64,000 nt of DNA from Azolla caroliniana (taxonomy: Eukaryota; Polypodiophyta). The DNA lies in assembly GCA_043228905.1 (NCBI GenBank), contig JBHGNT010000014.1:19158001-19222000 (forward strand), read 5' to 3'. A program made the translations under genes and the position numbers. Position 1 is the stretch's first letter; each line of letters starts with the position of its first letter. The notes under the pieces are model-generated. The model saw nothing but the letters and a program-made list of their open reading frames with translations. It did not search any database and was not told the DNA's origin. This document shows, in pieces, positions 1 to 11,100 of the stretch.

Positions 1-587
1 ATTCTTTGCACAATCATGGAGTTGAGATCGCTTCCACGTTTCCATAGTGATATATACTAATTGGTAAGAAAATCGAAGGATAGTGTTTTGTTTCGTACAA
101 TGGATTTCTTACTTGTTTTCTCGATGTGTGTGATCCAAGGGTACATGTCTTTGTCATTTGGCCTTATCATCATACCTTATAAAATATTATTCATCACATG
201 GGTATGTGTGTGAAATATCCACCATTCCAATGTCTATTGCCACCCCAAATCCTATAAAAACTACTTATCTTCATATCACACACATCATTTTTATTGAGTT
301 CATTCATGCTCCCTATGATTCATACAAGACAACTCTTTCTCACTAAATATTAAGGTTTTTGATCTAGTATACTCAAGAGGTAACTACTTACCTACTTGAG
401 TAACCTCTTTTCTTTCTTAACAACTATGTATCATTGCTTGCTTTGCAAGGATCATTGCTCTTGAGTTCAATCGTTCAGCTATATCAAAGTTTCCATGTCT
501 TGAAGCTTCTTCTTGGCTAGAGAGACCAAAGATTTATTGTTCATAAGTTTCCATTTGTATAGTCCTAATTACAGTGTATTCAATACT
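1..587. other. AT-rich flank, no gene seen
   Basis: I see no conserved coding segment, RNA gene or clear repeat here. Short ORFs are AT-rich and unlike known proteins. Confidence 0.5.
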
Positions 588-1574
588 ATGGAAGCACACC
601 AAGCCTTGATAATTAAGCCTTGGATACATAACACAGATAGCCGCATGAAAATCAACCTCAAAGTGAGGCATTTGACCTCCCTACTAGTGAGAAGGAAGGG
701 CAAAGATAAGAAAGATAATGGATTGAGTGTAATGGGCCAAGAAGAGTGTACTTACAAAATGCTCAATGATATGGAGAAAGAGGAGTTTCAAGTCAATGAA
801 GAAATTACTAGCAGTTATCTCGTAGACATCAAGGATATTGATGTCAATAACAACGAAGGTGAACAATGTAACGACATGGGGCTTACAAGCATTATCCAAA
901 GAGGCAAAGGGGCCATGAGGAACAATGGTGATAATGTGACTAAAGTGGGGTTTGATGAGAGACAAAAGGAAGAGAAAAGGGCTAACCTTCACCAAGACAA
1001 AGAAGAGACGAGCAATGTTGGTGTTGGCAAAGATATTGACATCAACAACATTGACTGTTGTGGGAAGAGAGGTAAGGTACGTAACAACATTATTCACACG
1101 AGAAAGGTGTCTAACAGCAACATAGATAGATTACAAAATTCCAAGATTAAGAATCAAAAGAAAACTCACACGAAGGTGTTAGGGTTGAAGTCTCAGAGGC
1201 GAGTTCAATGGATGATGAAGGTGAGAAAGAAAGTAAAGGTATTGAAACTTCTAATCACAACACCATGTAAAGTGTTGAGAATATTAAGAAATGGGTACGT
1301 GAGAATGATGAGAGCAATAGCCAATAAGGGTTCACATGGATTAGGGATGACCAACCAAAGCTTGACAGCTGGTGCCCTTCTCTACCCAAATAATTCAAAA
1401 GCCCAAATCACCCCATTGCCGACCTCTTTCCTCCTCGACCTAGTATGCACTAACTACAAATTATCTTCTGACTGTATGAACAATACACCATCTTTCAACA
1501 AAAAGGATATGGAGGATATGTTGAGGAGATCGTTAGCTCTTTCCCAAAAGCAAGGCCCAAAGCTTGTCCTTTGA
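588..1574 (+). CDS. Hypothetical Lys/Asn-rich ORF, 328 residues
   Basis: Uninterrupted frame from the ATG at 588 to TGA at 1572-1574. The frame is open upstream to about 513 but only through a TTG. The predicted product is rich in Lys, Asn, Glu and Asp (for example KGKDKKDNG near residue 45), has no signal peptide or membrane segment, and shows no domain I recognise. A 328-codon frame is long for AT-rich plant DNA, so it may be an exon of an unknown gene or the first ORF of a decayed retroelement. No second ORF, LTR or poly-A tail accompanies it, and I see no strong promoter. Treat it as unproven. Confidence 0.2.
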   Translation: MEAHQALIIKPWIHNTDSRMKINLKVRHLTSLLVRRKGKDKKDNGLSVMGQEECTYKMLNDMEKEEFQVNEEITSSYLVDIKDIDVNNNEGEQCNDMGLTSIIQRGKGAMRNNGDNVTKVGFDERQKEEKRANLHQDKEETSNVGVGKDIDINNIDCCGKRGKVRNNIIHTRKVSNSNIDRLQNSKIKNQKKTHTKVLGLKSQRRVQWMMKVRKKVKVLKLLITTPCKVLRILRNGYVRMMRAIANKGSHGLGMTNQSLTAGALLYPNNSKAQITPLPTSFLLDLVCTNYKLSSDCMNNTPSFNKKDMEDMLRRSLALSQKQGPKLVL

Positions 1575-2212
1575 CATTGGAGAGATTGGGAAGCCAACCA
1601 AAATGTATATACACACGCTCCTTTTTCACACAAAAATATTGCAGAGAGAGTTTTCAAGTGAATTTGGCTCTCATATTTGCACAACGAGAATTATGTGTTT
1701 GTTTATTTTAAAATTTCTTTTTTGTTGTTGATAAGTGAACCAACTTACTCCTATGGTTTCTTTTTCAAACCAACTCTTCGTACCAAGCAACAACATTGTA
1801 CATATTTTTACATTGCTTTTCCATCTCAATGAAAACATTTTCAAATTGCAATTGTACATGTTTTGTTATTGTTAAACTCAACAAAAACTGAAGCAAACAC
1901 ATAACATGTAGTATCATTAGAGATAGTAAATGAAGTATTTCTTATTTGATTGTCATGACTAGGAATTTATACCACCATATAAACATGTTATAAACTTATA
2001 TTTCTTCTAATTGGGAAAAATCATTGAAACGTTTTTCCCCCTCCAAAAAAAGTCTGCTTTCCAATTAGTTAGGATCGTTTTTTACAAAAGTATACATCAT
2101 GGTGCATTCAAAGCTTTGTTATACAATTCTTTATCACAACACACCACATTATTCATTCTCCCTACCATATGTGGTATACATATTGGATTCTCTCATTCCC
2201 TTTTTATCTCTT
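1575..2212. other. AT-rich spacer, nothing recognised
   Basis: No coding segment or mobile-element signature is visible in this stretch. Confidence 0.5.
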
Positions 2213-2402
2213 TTGGAGATATTTATTGACCTTTGAGGATAGTAATACGTCCTCAAATTGTATATGTATATGCATGTGGATATGTGTATACATATACAAT
2301 AAAGGTCAATAAATATCTCTTGGAGATATTTATTGACCTTTGAGGATAGTAATACGTCCTCAAATTGTATATGTATATGCATGTGGATATGTGTATATGT
2401 AT
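2213..2402. repeat. Direct duplication of about 80 bp around a 41-bp palindrome
   Basis: A block starting ggagatatttattgacc occurs at about 2215-2300 and again at 2322-2400. The second copy begins in a perfect inverted repeat: 2301-2319 and 2323-2341 are exact reverse complements separated by three bases. This could be a MITE relic or a template-switch product. Confidence 0.75.
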
Positions 2403-2629
2403 AGATACATATACATGGATGAGTGCGCCGTTCAAAGATTCTAGATTTGCCAATTAAAGTACTCAAGAAAATGTAACAAAAATATTTGATGTATGTATGT
2501 ATTTATATATATTTTGATGAGTGTTCCATTCAAGCAACTACATTTGATTATTAAACTATCAATTAAATGTAACAAGAAGTCTTTGATATATATATATTAT
2601 AGAGCAAAAAAAATTTGATTTTACAATTC

Positions 2630-2925
2630 AAGGCTAGGGCATTTACAATTGTCTTTTCAACCTAATGCGATATTGTGGATGCATACATATATGATTAGAT
2701 TGTGTATGTAAATCATCCACGTTATCCACTAGTTTGTGACATGCATGTGTACTACTAGGTGTTTAAAAAACTTCAATTTTATAGTTCACATATATGGGTA
2801 TTTAAGGATTGTCTTTTCAACCTCACACAATATTGTTAATATGTACTCAAGACATTGTGTGTGTGAATGATCCACATCATCCCTCGAGTTTATGAGAAGG
2901 TGCATACTGACAGGTGTTGCTACAA
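2630..2925. repeat. Imperfect tandem duplication, period about 160 bp
   Basis: The phrase attgtcttttcaacct recurs at about 2650 and 2810, followed in both copies by a similar run including atgatccac/atcatccac and ending in a shared aggtg. The copies are diverged, so this is an old duplication. It is non-coding. Confidence 0.6.
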
Positions 2926-3234
2926 AGAAGGTGGAAATATGTATTCTATCATGGGTCACAACACATGCACAACAATAAAGTTTGACCATGCTTCTCATCT
3001 CTTATGTATCTGTTTTCATATCATTTAGCCATGCCACGCTATAGCGAGGGCGTTGTACTATATAGTTTAAGAGTGCCACTATGAAAATAGCTTATGTTTT
3101 TAAAAGAATTAGTGTATATATTTCTCAATTTGGAGTTTGGTCGAAAGAATTCCATGTGATGTACATGAATTTTTGCTTTTAGCTTTATCGTTTGCGAAAA
3201 ATCGTGGAATTGTTTTCCGAACTCAAGTCATGAT
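2926..3234. other. AT-rich spacer, nothing recognised
   Basis: Apart from neighbouring duplications there is no recognisable feature. Confidence 0.5.
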
Positions 3235-3456
3235 TCTTTAAAACTAAATACTAAATCTTCCAATGTTTATCTTACGTATTCACTCCTAATTCATCTATAC
3301 ATACACACATAAGTGTTCTTCTCATATAAATGTCTAAGTGAACAAGAAGTCCATCCACTCACATGCAATTTCTTTAAAACTAAATCCTAAATCTTCCAAT
3401 GTTTATCTTACCTATTCACTCCTAATTCATCTATTCATACACACATAAGTGTTCTT
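3235..3456. repeat. Direct repeat of about 86 bp, period 136 bp
   Basis: 3235-3321 and 3371-3456 share near-identical sequence (both contain aatcttccaatgtttatctta and end acataagtgttct), separated by about 50 bp of unrelated sequence. Confidence 0.8.
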
Positions 3457-3594
3457 TAAAACTAAACCATTAAATAGTGGGCGAACATATTGATTAAAAC
3501 ATGACGTATTTTAATTGGAAAACATAGTTATGGTGTTGGTTGCATCAATGTAGCTTCAATCCAAATCGAGCGCAATAGTTCCAGAATCCAATGC

Positions 3595-3612
3595 AAGAGT
3601 GATACTCCTTGA
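3595..3612. repeat. Left TSD of the level-1 LINE, 18 bp
   Basis: This 18-mer (aagagtgatactccttga) is repeated exactly at 20460-20477, on the far side of the whole nest. Length and position next to an A-rich tail fit a LINE target-site duplication. Confidence 0.8.
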
Positions 3613-3635
3613 GTTCTTAAGTAGGAAATAGCATC

Positions 3636-4110
3636 TGTCACGGATACACCAAGTGCGGACTTGGACGGAGCGCAGATGATGGGGCTACAAGCAACGGATG
3701 AACTTGGAGCTAGATGTGACGAGGCTAGGAACTGTAGATGTTATGAGCGACACGAGGGCATGAAGACAAAAATAAAGATCAAGGAGACAAATATGAGGCG
3801 AAACGAAAATACTAGATTGATATGGCAATGACTAGTGTTGACTCCCTTGAAAGGGACCAAGGAGGTTACAAGTATTTATACATGTTTTAAGATTGAATAT
3901 CTCGAGAATATACTCGAGAATATACCCGTTTAGAATATACCATAGAATAATTCTAGAATATACTAATGACTAGAATATTCTCAAATGTACTCTACAATAT
4001 ATACAAGTTCACAATCAAATGTGGACAGTTCACAAGAGTTTCTATATGGTTAACACAACACAATGTGTTATATGTGTTAAAAGTCAAAGGTTTGAGTCTA
4101 GAATGTGACA
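3636..4110 (-). repeat. Left LTR of the level-2 element, 475 bp
   Basis: Pairs with 19018-19458. The two share long similar blocks (for example gatggggctacaagcaacg) with many substitutions and a length difference of 34 bp, which marks an old insertion. The ends form the short inverted repeat TGTCAC...GTGACA. Confidence 0.85.
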
Positions 4111-4125
4111 TTATCCTCCCTCTTA
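4111..4125 (-). promoter_or_regulatory. Candidate polypurine tract of the level-2 element
   Basis: Read on the minus strand, the segment next to the left LTR is purine-rich (taagagggaggataa). This is the basis for calling minus orientation. Confidence 0.4.
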
Positions 4126-4229
4126 CGCCACCTTCCCAAACCGGTCCTTGGCTTAAGGGGATACTGTTGATGAAAATCTTAGACCATCTCCAAAGCATTT
4201 TGTAAATCCTAGACAAAGGAGTAATCCTT

Positions 4230-4635
4230 CCAGAAGACGAGGTATTGAGCACCAATGGGCACGAGCGACCATGTGCGGTCCTCATGGGGAGCATGAACAC
4301 CAACGAGCATGAGCAACCATGTGTGGTCCTCGTTGGGAATTGGAACACGAATACCAACGGGCGTGAGGGACCATGTGTGGTCCTCACGGGGAACACCAAC
4401 GGGCACGAGAGACCATGTTGGTTCTCGCCAAGAGTTGGAACACGACCACCAACGGGCGTGAGTGACCATCTGTGGTCCTCACCAAGAACTGGAACATGAA
4501 CAACAATAAGCATGAGTGACCATGTCGATCCTCACCGGGATCTGGAACACGAACAATAGTTGGAGTGAGCGACCATGTGCGGTCCTCACCGGAGACTGGA
4601 ACACAAATACCAACAGGCGTGAGTGACCATGTGTG
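4230..4635. repeat. 54-bp minisatellite inside the level-2 element, left part
   Basis: About eight diverged copies of a unit near 54 bp, each with a core like gtgagtgaccatgtgtggtcc and a tail like ctggaacacgaa. Because 54 is a multiple of three, frames stay open across copies and would give an 18-residue periodic peptide. The copia insertion at 4641 falls inside the array. Confidence 0.85.
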
Positions 4636-4640
4636 ACCCT

Positions 4641-5097
4641 TGTAGAAAGTAGCGTGCGGAAGCAAGTATGAAGACCGAACAGAAGGAAGAAAACTCAGGT
4701 TTAATGGAGAGCTTGAGCTTACGCAGTATACGCGGGAGAGACAGAGGGAGTGAGAGAGAGAAAACTCAAGAACTATATTCAACAAGAAGGTACTCAATCT
4801 CTATTCACAACTCTATACATATGTGTGTTCAATGAACACTTTTATACAGGTCCTAGAAGGATTGACCGAAGTACTAACAATACTTCAATGCTCATTAAGA
4901 GCTCCTACACTAACTCCCAAATATATTCCTCACGGAATATCTTTCCTAACGGCCTCCCGGTTTACGCACCGATTCGGCCCTACCTACGCACCGGTCTGCG
5001 TACCGGTTTACGCATTCGGCCTAACCGATCGGTCCCAACCGATCCGGTCCCCGGCTTCTTCAGCCGATCCGGCCGATGTTGAGCTTGTCTCTCAACA
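4641..5097 (-). repeat. Left (3') LTR of the level-3 copia, 457 bp
   Basis: Differs from the right LTR at a dozen or more positions by eye, roughly 3 percent, so the insertion is moderately old. The minus-strand reading of its edge supplies the stop codon of the polyprotein frame (see 5092-7088). Confidence 0.92.
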
Positions 5098-7088
5098 CTC
5101 CCCCTCAAGCTCAACTTGAGGCTCTTCGGGATCTTCGGGCTCACAGCTCCGGTTCCTCCTAGCTTCACGCCTCGCTCGCGCTCCACGACCTGTTCGACTC
5201 CGCGCGCTTCGACCCTTCCGGTCGGCTTGTCTGCTCATGTGACCCTTATCAGCTCTTCTGTTGTTGCGGTGTTGACGCTTCTCCTGCTGCCTTTTCTTCC
5301 TCTTGGGCCTCGGTTGATTCAGCGTATCTGAATCAAACATCCGAATCGACTCGGCTACCTCCGATCGGTTTTCGCTCTCGTCCGAGTTGGTTGTCTCCAA
5401 CTTGTCTTTGGTCTTCTCGCCCTCTATGGCGTCATCTTCCCAATGCGTGGTTGGCTTAGGCTCTCTCCTTCAGCTGCTTCCCTTCTGTCCGCTTCCGGAT
5501 TTTTCCGCGGGTCCGCCCTCGGCTTCTTCAGCCGATCCGAAGTCGAACTCGACAACCGAGTCAACCGACTCGGTGTCGCGGTCTCCACTCCTTTCCTGCT
5601 GCCTTGTTTGGTCGTTCGGTACTGTTCTCCCCCTCAAGTTTGGCACGTCGAGGTGACGCAATCCGAGCGCACCTGAGAATTGCCGTAACTTGTCCAGACC
5701 AAGAGGCTTAGTGAAGATGTCGGCAGTCTGTCGATCCGTCGGAACGTATTGAAGTTCAACTTCACCAGAAAGGACACGCTCACGGACGAAATGGTAGTGC
5801 ACCTCAATGTGCTTTGTCTGTGCATGGAAAACGAGGTTTTTCGCGAGCTGGATGCTGTTGAGGTTGTCGCAGTAGATCGTCGTCGGATCTTACACCTCCT
5901 CTTGCAGGTCCTTAAGTAGCCGCTTCAACCATATGGCTTTGCATGTCGCGACAACCGCTCCTCGGTACTCAGCTTCGGTGCTTGACAGCGCAACTGTCGG
6001 CTGCTTCTTACTGCTCCACGCGATCGCGGCACTCCCGAGGGAGAACGCGTATCCAGACGTGGATCGACGATCGGCAGCGTTGCCAGGCCAATCAACATCG
6101 GTGTAGCCGACTAACTGCGCGGTTGCACCGGTCCGATATAGCAGTCCCCGGTCCTTAGTGCCGTTGACATACCAAAGTATGCGTTGCGCACACTGAAGGT
6201 GCTCCTCGGTAGGTCGCGCCATGAACTGACTGATCACTCCGACCGAATAATTGAGGTCGGGTCGGGTGATGGTCAAGTATATGAGGCTTCCGACAATTTG
6301 TCGGAACCTCGTCGGGTCGCATACCTTTCCCGTATCGAGACGAAGCTTGACGGTTCTGTCGAGAGGAGTCGAGACGGACTTAAAGTCAGCCATCCCGAAT
6401 TTGAAGAGCATACTCAGCACGTAATGACGTTGGCTGATCAATATGCCTTCGAGGGTACGGATCACTTCGATCCCGAGGAAGTAATGAAGGTCCCCCAGGT
6501 CCTTCATGTCGAACGATGCCGCAAGCTGGAGCTTCACGCAGTCGATTTCACCTAGGTCGGTGCCGGTGATGACCAAGTCATCAACGTATGGTAAAATACT
6601 AACCGGTCTGAATCGACCTTTCCGGATGAACAGGGAAGAGTCCGATTTTGACGTGACGAAGCCCATCCGACGCAGTTGTTGCGTGATCTTCGCGTTCCAG
6701 GCACGCGGGGCTTGCTTCAGTCCGTAAAGGGACTTCTTCAGTCGGCATACTGTCGAGGAGTTCGTTCCAGAGTGAAATCCGGGGGGTTGTACCATGTACA
6801 CCTGTTCCTCAAGGTCACCTTGCAGGAATGCATTCTTTACATCCATCTGATGTAAGTGCCACCCCTTCACCGCAGCTACTGCAAGCAAAACACAGACGGT
6901 CGTCATTTTCGCGACCGGCCCAAACGTCTCATCGTAGTCGATGCCATGTTTTTGCGCGTAGCCCTTTGCCACTAGCCGAGCCTTGTACCGGTTGACCGAG
7001 CCATCGGTGTTGTACTTGACTTTGTACACCCACCTACACCCGATCGGCTTCACACCCCTCAGTGCATCAACCAGGTCCCAGGTCTCGT
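5092..7088 (-). pseudogene. Copia RT-RNase H part with a basic C-terminal extension, nonsense-broken
   Basis: Continues the copia polyprotein after the gypsy insertion. The segment opens with ETWDLVD, the start of the RT_2 domain. RT motifs include DVKNAFLQGDLEE and the catalytic YVDDLVITG. RNase H has TDVDWPG, STSGYAF, LSSTEAEY and the late motif ADIFTKPLGLDK. Stops lie at 5890-5892 (TAA) and 5470-5472 (TGA), with no frameshift. After RNase H the frame runs on for about 200 residues into an Arg/Lys/Glu-rich tail (for example KRKKRQQEKRQHRNNRR). It crosses the polypurine tract and stops two codons inside the 3' LTR. The tail is longer than usual for copia, and its function is unknown. Confidence 0.85.
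5098..5108 (-). promoter_or_regulatory. Polypurine tract of the level-3 copia
   Basis: The minus strand reads ttgagggggag immediately before the left LTR, the usual position of the plus-strand primer. Confidence 0.85.
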
Positions 7089-8072
7089 TGTCGTGAAGAT
7101 CCGTCACTACGCGCGGATCGTGAGGCGGAACCGCCGGGGTTCTGGACCAGAAGGATTTAGAGTCGTTTGGCGAGAAAGTACTTAAGAAAGATTGGGAAAG
7201 AGAGAAGATGAGATTACACGATTGATTTGATAACGAATTTCTTCTTCTTAATTTTCATAAAAAAAAACCGTGTTTTTCTCCTCCCCCTTCCCTCTTTTAT
7301 AGATGCTCTCATGCATATGATGCATGTGAGGGTACAAGACATGCGTAAAATTGCATGTTTGCCATTTGGCGCTTAAGTATTACATGTGGTGCATGCTAAC
7401 CATGTCACTCATTTTAGCACTCATGGATGAGAATTTACATGTAAAAGTACAATGATAGAAATATAATTTCAACTAAATATTATGGCTTAATGGTAAGCCA
7501 TTTGACTCCTAACTTGGAGGTGCAAGGTTCGAATCCATACTTGCCCATATATTTATTTTATCTAGTCGTCGGTTTGCCGGATACCGTCGCCGGATGCCGA
7601 TGCCGACGCCGAGTACCGGTGCCGCCGCCGAGTACCGGTGCCGCCGCCGCATGCCGACGCCGCATGCCGTCGGATCACCGGCTCCATCGCCGGTCCGGTT
7701 TTGGTTGGCCAAAACCCTTTACGAGTAGCTAGCCACCTCCACTCTAAGTTCAAGTTACCTTGAACTCTCTATGCTCCACACATAGACACAAAGATAACAT
7801 CTTTTGCTCCTCCTTATATATGATGAGAGCCGTATTTGTCGTGCCTATGTGGGATATCTCACAATTTTCTCTTTTCTTTTCACAAACTTTATACCCTCAT
7901 ATCTTGACATTTAGTTGTCCATTTCTCGTGTAATAAAGTGCATTCGAAACCTCCATCATTTTGTACTTAGATATTAAAAATGTTATCTTCACAATTATTG
8001 TATTACATGATTCATACTCGATTTTGTACGTTTTATGGGATTTTCACACTATTGCCGAAAATCTTCACGACA
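7089..8072 (-). repeat. Left (3') LTR of the gypsy element, 984 bp
   Basis: On the minus strand it has a TATA motif (tataaaagaggg, about 7291-7302). A tRNA-like unit lies antisense at 7481-7559. A CCG-rich block with repeated gatgccg/gtaccggtgccgc motifs lies at 7565-7690. Confidence 0.93.
7481..7559 (+). ncRNA. tRNA-like Pol III unit inside the gypsy LTR (antisense to the element)
   Basis: The A box TGGCTTAATGG (7483-7493) fits the tRNA A-box consensus and forms a D-arm-like hairpin (ggctt/aagcc). The B box GGTTCGAATCC (7526-7536) is a perfect consensus, 32 bases downstream. A four-T run follows at 7556-7559. An anticodon-like hairpin (ctcc/ggag) lies between the boxes. The acceptor stem is missing and the anticodon loop is irregular, so this is a tRNA-derived promoter-like unit, not a tRNA gene. 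Confidence 0.6.
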
Positions 8073-8085
8073 TCCACCCCCACCA
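8073..8085 (-). promoter_or_regulatory. Candidate polypurine tract of the gypsy element
   Basis: The minus strand reads ggtgggggtgga immediately before the left LTR. Confidence 0.6.
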
Positions 8086-8144
8086 AACCGCACGTCCTCC
8101 GATACGTGCCAAGAAGAGAAGAAGTGAGATTTCGGCTACGATGA

Positions 8145-11100
8145 TCAATTAGATTCCTCCATGTCTTCATTTTCATCCGGCCTATTATGTTCATCGTCGA
8201 GGTAATCGAGGTCAGGATCCTTGTCTTGTCTTTTCTTGAAAAGCTTTACTCTTTTTCCCGCAATGGGTACGGCCAACCTTGATCCGTCTAGTTCCGCAAT
8301 GTGGTATGTGGCATTATCGTTGGCACTTGTCACTACATACGGCCCGAACCATCTTCTTGCGAACTTCCTTGTTGTACTATGTTGATTGTCAAGGGTGCTG
8401 TCGTAAACCAAAACCCAATCCCCTTCTTCAATCTTCTTGGGACGAAGTCGATGCGTGTTGTCGAACCGAACTTTGTTCTTTACTCGGGCTGCCTTCATCA
8501 TCTTTCGCGCTTTTTCTAAATCTTCAGGTCTTCTTTCAAGTTGCCTTATCCGCGCTGCTAATAACTCTTCTCGGCTCATCTCGTTCCCCCACGGTATCGC
8601 TACCCATGAGGCGATCGTCCTTTCGATGGGCATAATCGGCTTTTGTCCATACATAAGCTCCGTCGGCATATACCCTGTCACCGAGCTATGTGTCGTTCTA
8701 TCGGCCCACAAGGCATAGGGTAATAGTCGTGGCCAATTCCCGACTCGACCGTTGCATGCCCGTATGATGGCTTTAACGATAGGTCCATGCCCTCGCTCGA
8801 TCTTCCCATTTGCTTCTGGATTGTAGGCAGTCGTGAGGGAGAGCTTCACGCCTAGTCTTTCGAAGAGCTCCGTCGCTTCGTGTGCGTCCAACTCCCCTCG
8901 GTCGGCCACTATCTTCCCTACACATCCATATCGGCAAACAACATCTTCAAGTAGAAATTTGCAAACGGCTGAAGTCGTCTTATTTGTCAAGGCTCGTCCT
9001 TCCACTTGATTTGTCAAGTCTTCCCTTGCGAGCGCTAAGTACTTCATTTGTCCCACTCCCATTGGCATCGAGACCAGATCCACCATCCATTTGAAGTGAA
9101 TGGTGAGTGGGTATGTCGGCTTTAACTCATCACGATGACGTATATTTGAATATATTTGGCAAGTTTCACATGTGGACACGAAATGGAGTACATCTTTGTA
9201 CATGCTTGGCCACCAATACTTCTCCTTCAATTTTTCGAACGTCGCCCATGTTCCTCTATGACCTGCCCAAGCACTCTCATGGAATTCGGTCATCAGCGTC
9301 TCTTGCTCTTCTTTCTTTACCACCACTCGACGTGGTATTCCTGTCCTTCTTTTTGGATGTCGCCAAAGGAATCCTCCCTTCAAGAAGTACCAATAAGCTT
9401 TCTTCCGGATTCGTAGGGCCTCCTCCTTTGTCAACGAAGCATCGGTCTTCAATGTTCTTAGGAATCTGCTGATGAGTAACCATTCTCCTTCGTACTCGTT
9501 CTCGTTGAAGGCGTGGAGGGTTTGCGTGTCCTGGTCTTCCGCCGACAATCGAGCCATCTTGAAGAAGTCGAGGGCGACATCTTCATCTTCCGAAACCATG
9601 TTACTTCCATTTGAAAATCTTGCCCTTGACAGCATGTCAGCCATGGCGTTCTTCTTCCCTGCGATGTGACGGATCTCTGGGTTTAAAGACTTGATGTAGG
9701 CGATCCACCTTAGCATAGCAAGATCTGGGGTCGCACATCCCGAGACCATTCCGAGAATTGGGAGACAATCTGTCTCTATTATTACTTCTGACCCGATCAA
9801 GTAATCTTTGTCCGTCTTCACTGCCGACACAATACCCCAAAGTTCCCGCTTGACTTGGGCATATCTTTGTTGCCGTTCGCTGAGAACCTTTGCTCCGAAC
9901 CGGACGGCATATCGCGCATTATCTTCACCTTCTTGATTGATGACCCACCCGATTCCGGTTGGGCTCGTATCTACGGTCACGTAAATTGGTTTCCCTTCAG
10001 CATAGTCGGCCTTCCTTAGTGCCGGAGCTTCAAGAAGCAGTTTCTTTAATCTTCGCATCGCCTCTGTGTGCTCGTCTCGAACATTCGAACTTTATTCTTT
10101 TCTTTAGTAGTCCATATAACGGTTCAGCGACATGAGCGTAATGAGGAATCCATATATGATAAAACGCGCACGCTCCAAGGAACCTTCGAACCTCCGTTTG
10201 GTTTTCGCATTCTTCTTTCATGTCTTGGATTGCATTCACTTTGGATGGCGAGGGCTTTCGGCCATATGCTCCACACAAGTGACCTACCACCAAGATCTCC
10301 GGTTGCCCGAATGCGGATTTTTCTCCCGAAAATGTCAAATTCGCATCTTCGAGCCTTTGAAGCACCTTCTCGCAATCTTTCATATGATCCGCAACGAACT
10401 TTCTACAACCTTCCTTATCTTTCGATTCATCTTTCTCCTCATCCGAACATCCTTTTATCGGAATATCATCCAAGAATGGCATCGTGATGTCCGGAATGCA
10501 ATCCTTCAAGACTTTATTCATGGCATTCACCATATGAGCCACCGAGTTCGTTGCGCCTTGGGGTAAGGTACACATCCGCACAAGCCCGATCGGAGTCCTC
10601 ATGGTTGTAATGTCCCGACTGTCGATCGCCAACTGGAATTGGTCATATTCGGAGTAGAGATCGCCAATGGAGTAGATGGACCGGCCCGCAAACGCTTCGG
10701 CAAATTCGTCCACGCTCGGACCGATTCCGGCATTTCGAATTGTCACCTTGTTGACGGGTTGAAGATCTTGGATGAATCGCAATGATCCATTCTTCTTCGG
10801 CACCGTGAACCACCTATTGGAATAAGGAGCATTCGACGGTTCTAGAATTCCCATACTCACCTTCTCCTTTAAGAGCTTGATCAGCTTCGGAAGGTGTGCT
10901 CTCGGAACCGGTATCGGTTTCAAATTCCAAGGCACATGAGGCACCGTGAAGATCACCATTGGCTCTATAACCTTTGGGTCGGCGCATCCGATTTCTCGTG
11001 GGAAGAATGCGAAAGCCTTCCCATGTCTCTCAAGCATATCGCGAAACATTCGCTCCTCTTCATGGAGAAGGAAATCCTCCTTTCCAACTCGTAGCTTCCC

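Noticed and set aside
4230-4635. CRISPR-like array
   Set aside because: Units are contiguous, diverged along their whole length and have no alternating spacers. This is a minisatellite in a plant retroelement.
3992-4797. Repetitive minus-strand ORFs around 4000-4800 as a coding gene
   Set aside because: They are a consequence of a 54-bp period being a multiple of three. They run across LTR borders and no domain is present.
7481-7545. Functional tRNA gene
   Set aside because: A and B boxes are good, but there is no acceptor stem, the anticodon loop is irregular and no clear anticodon fits; it lies in an LTR. Reported as tRNA-like instead.
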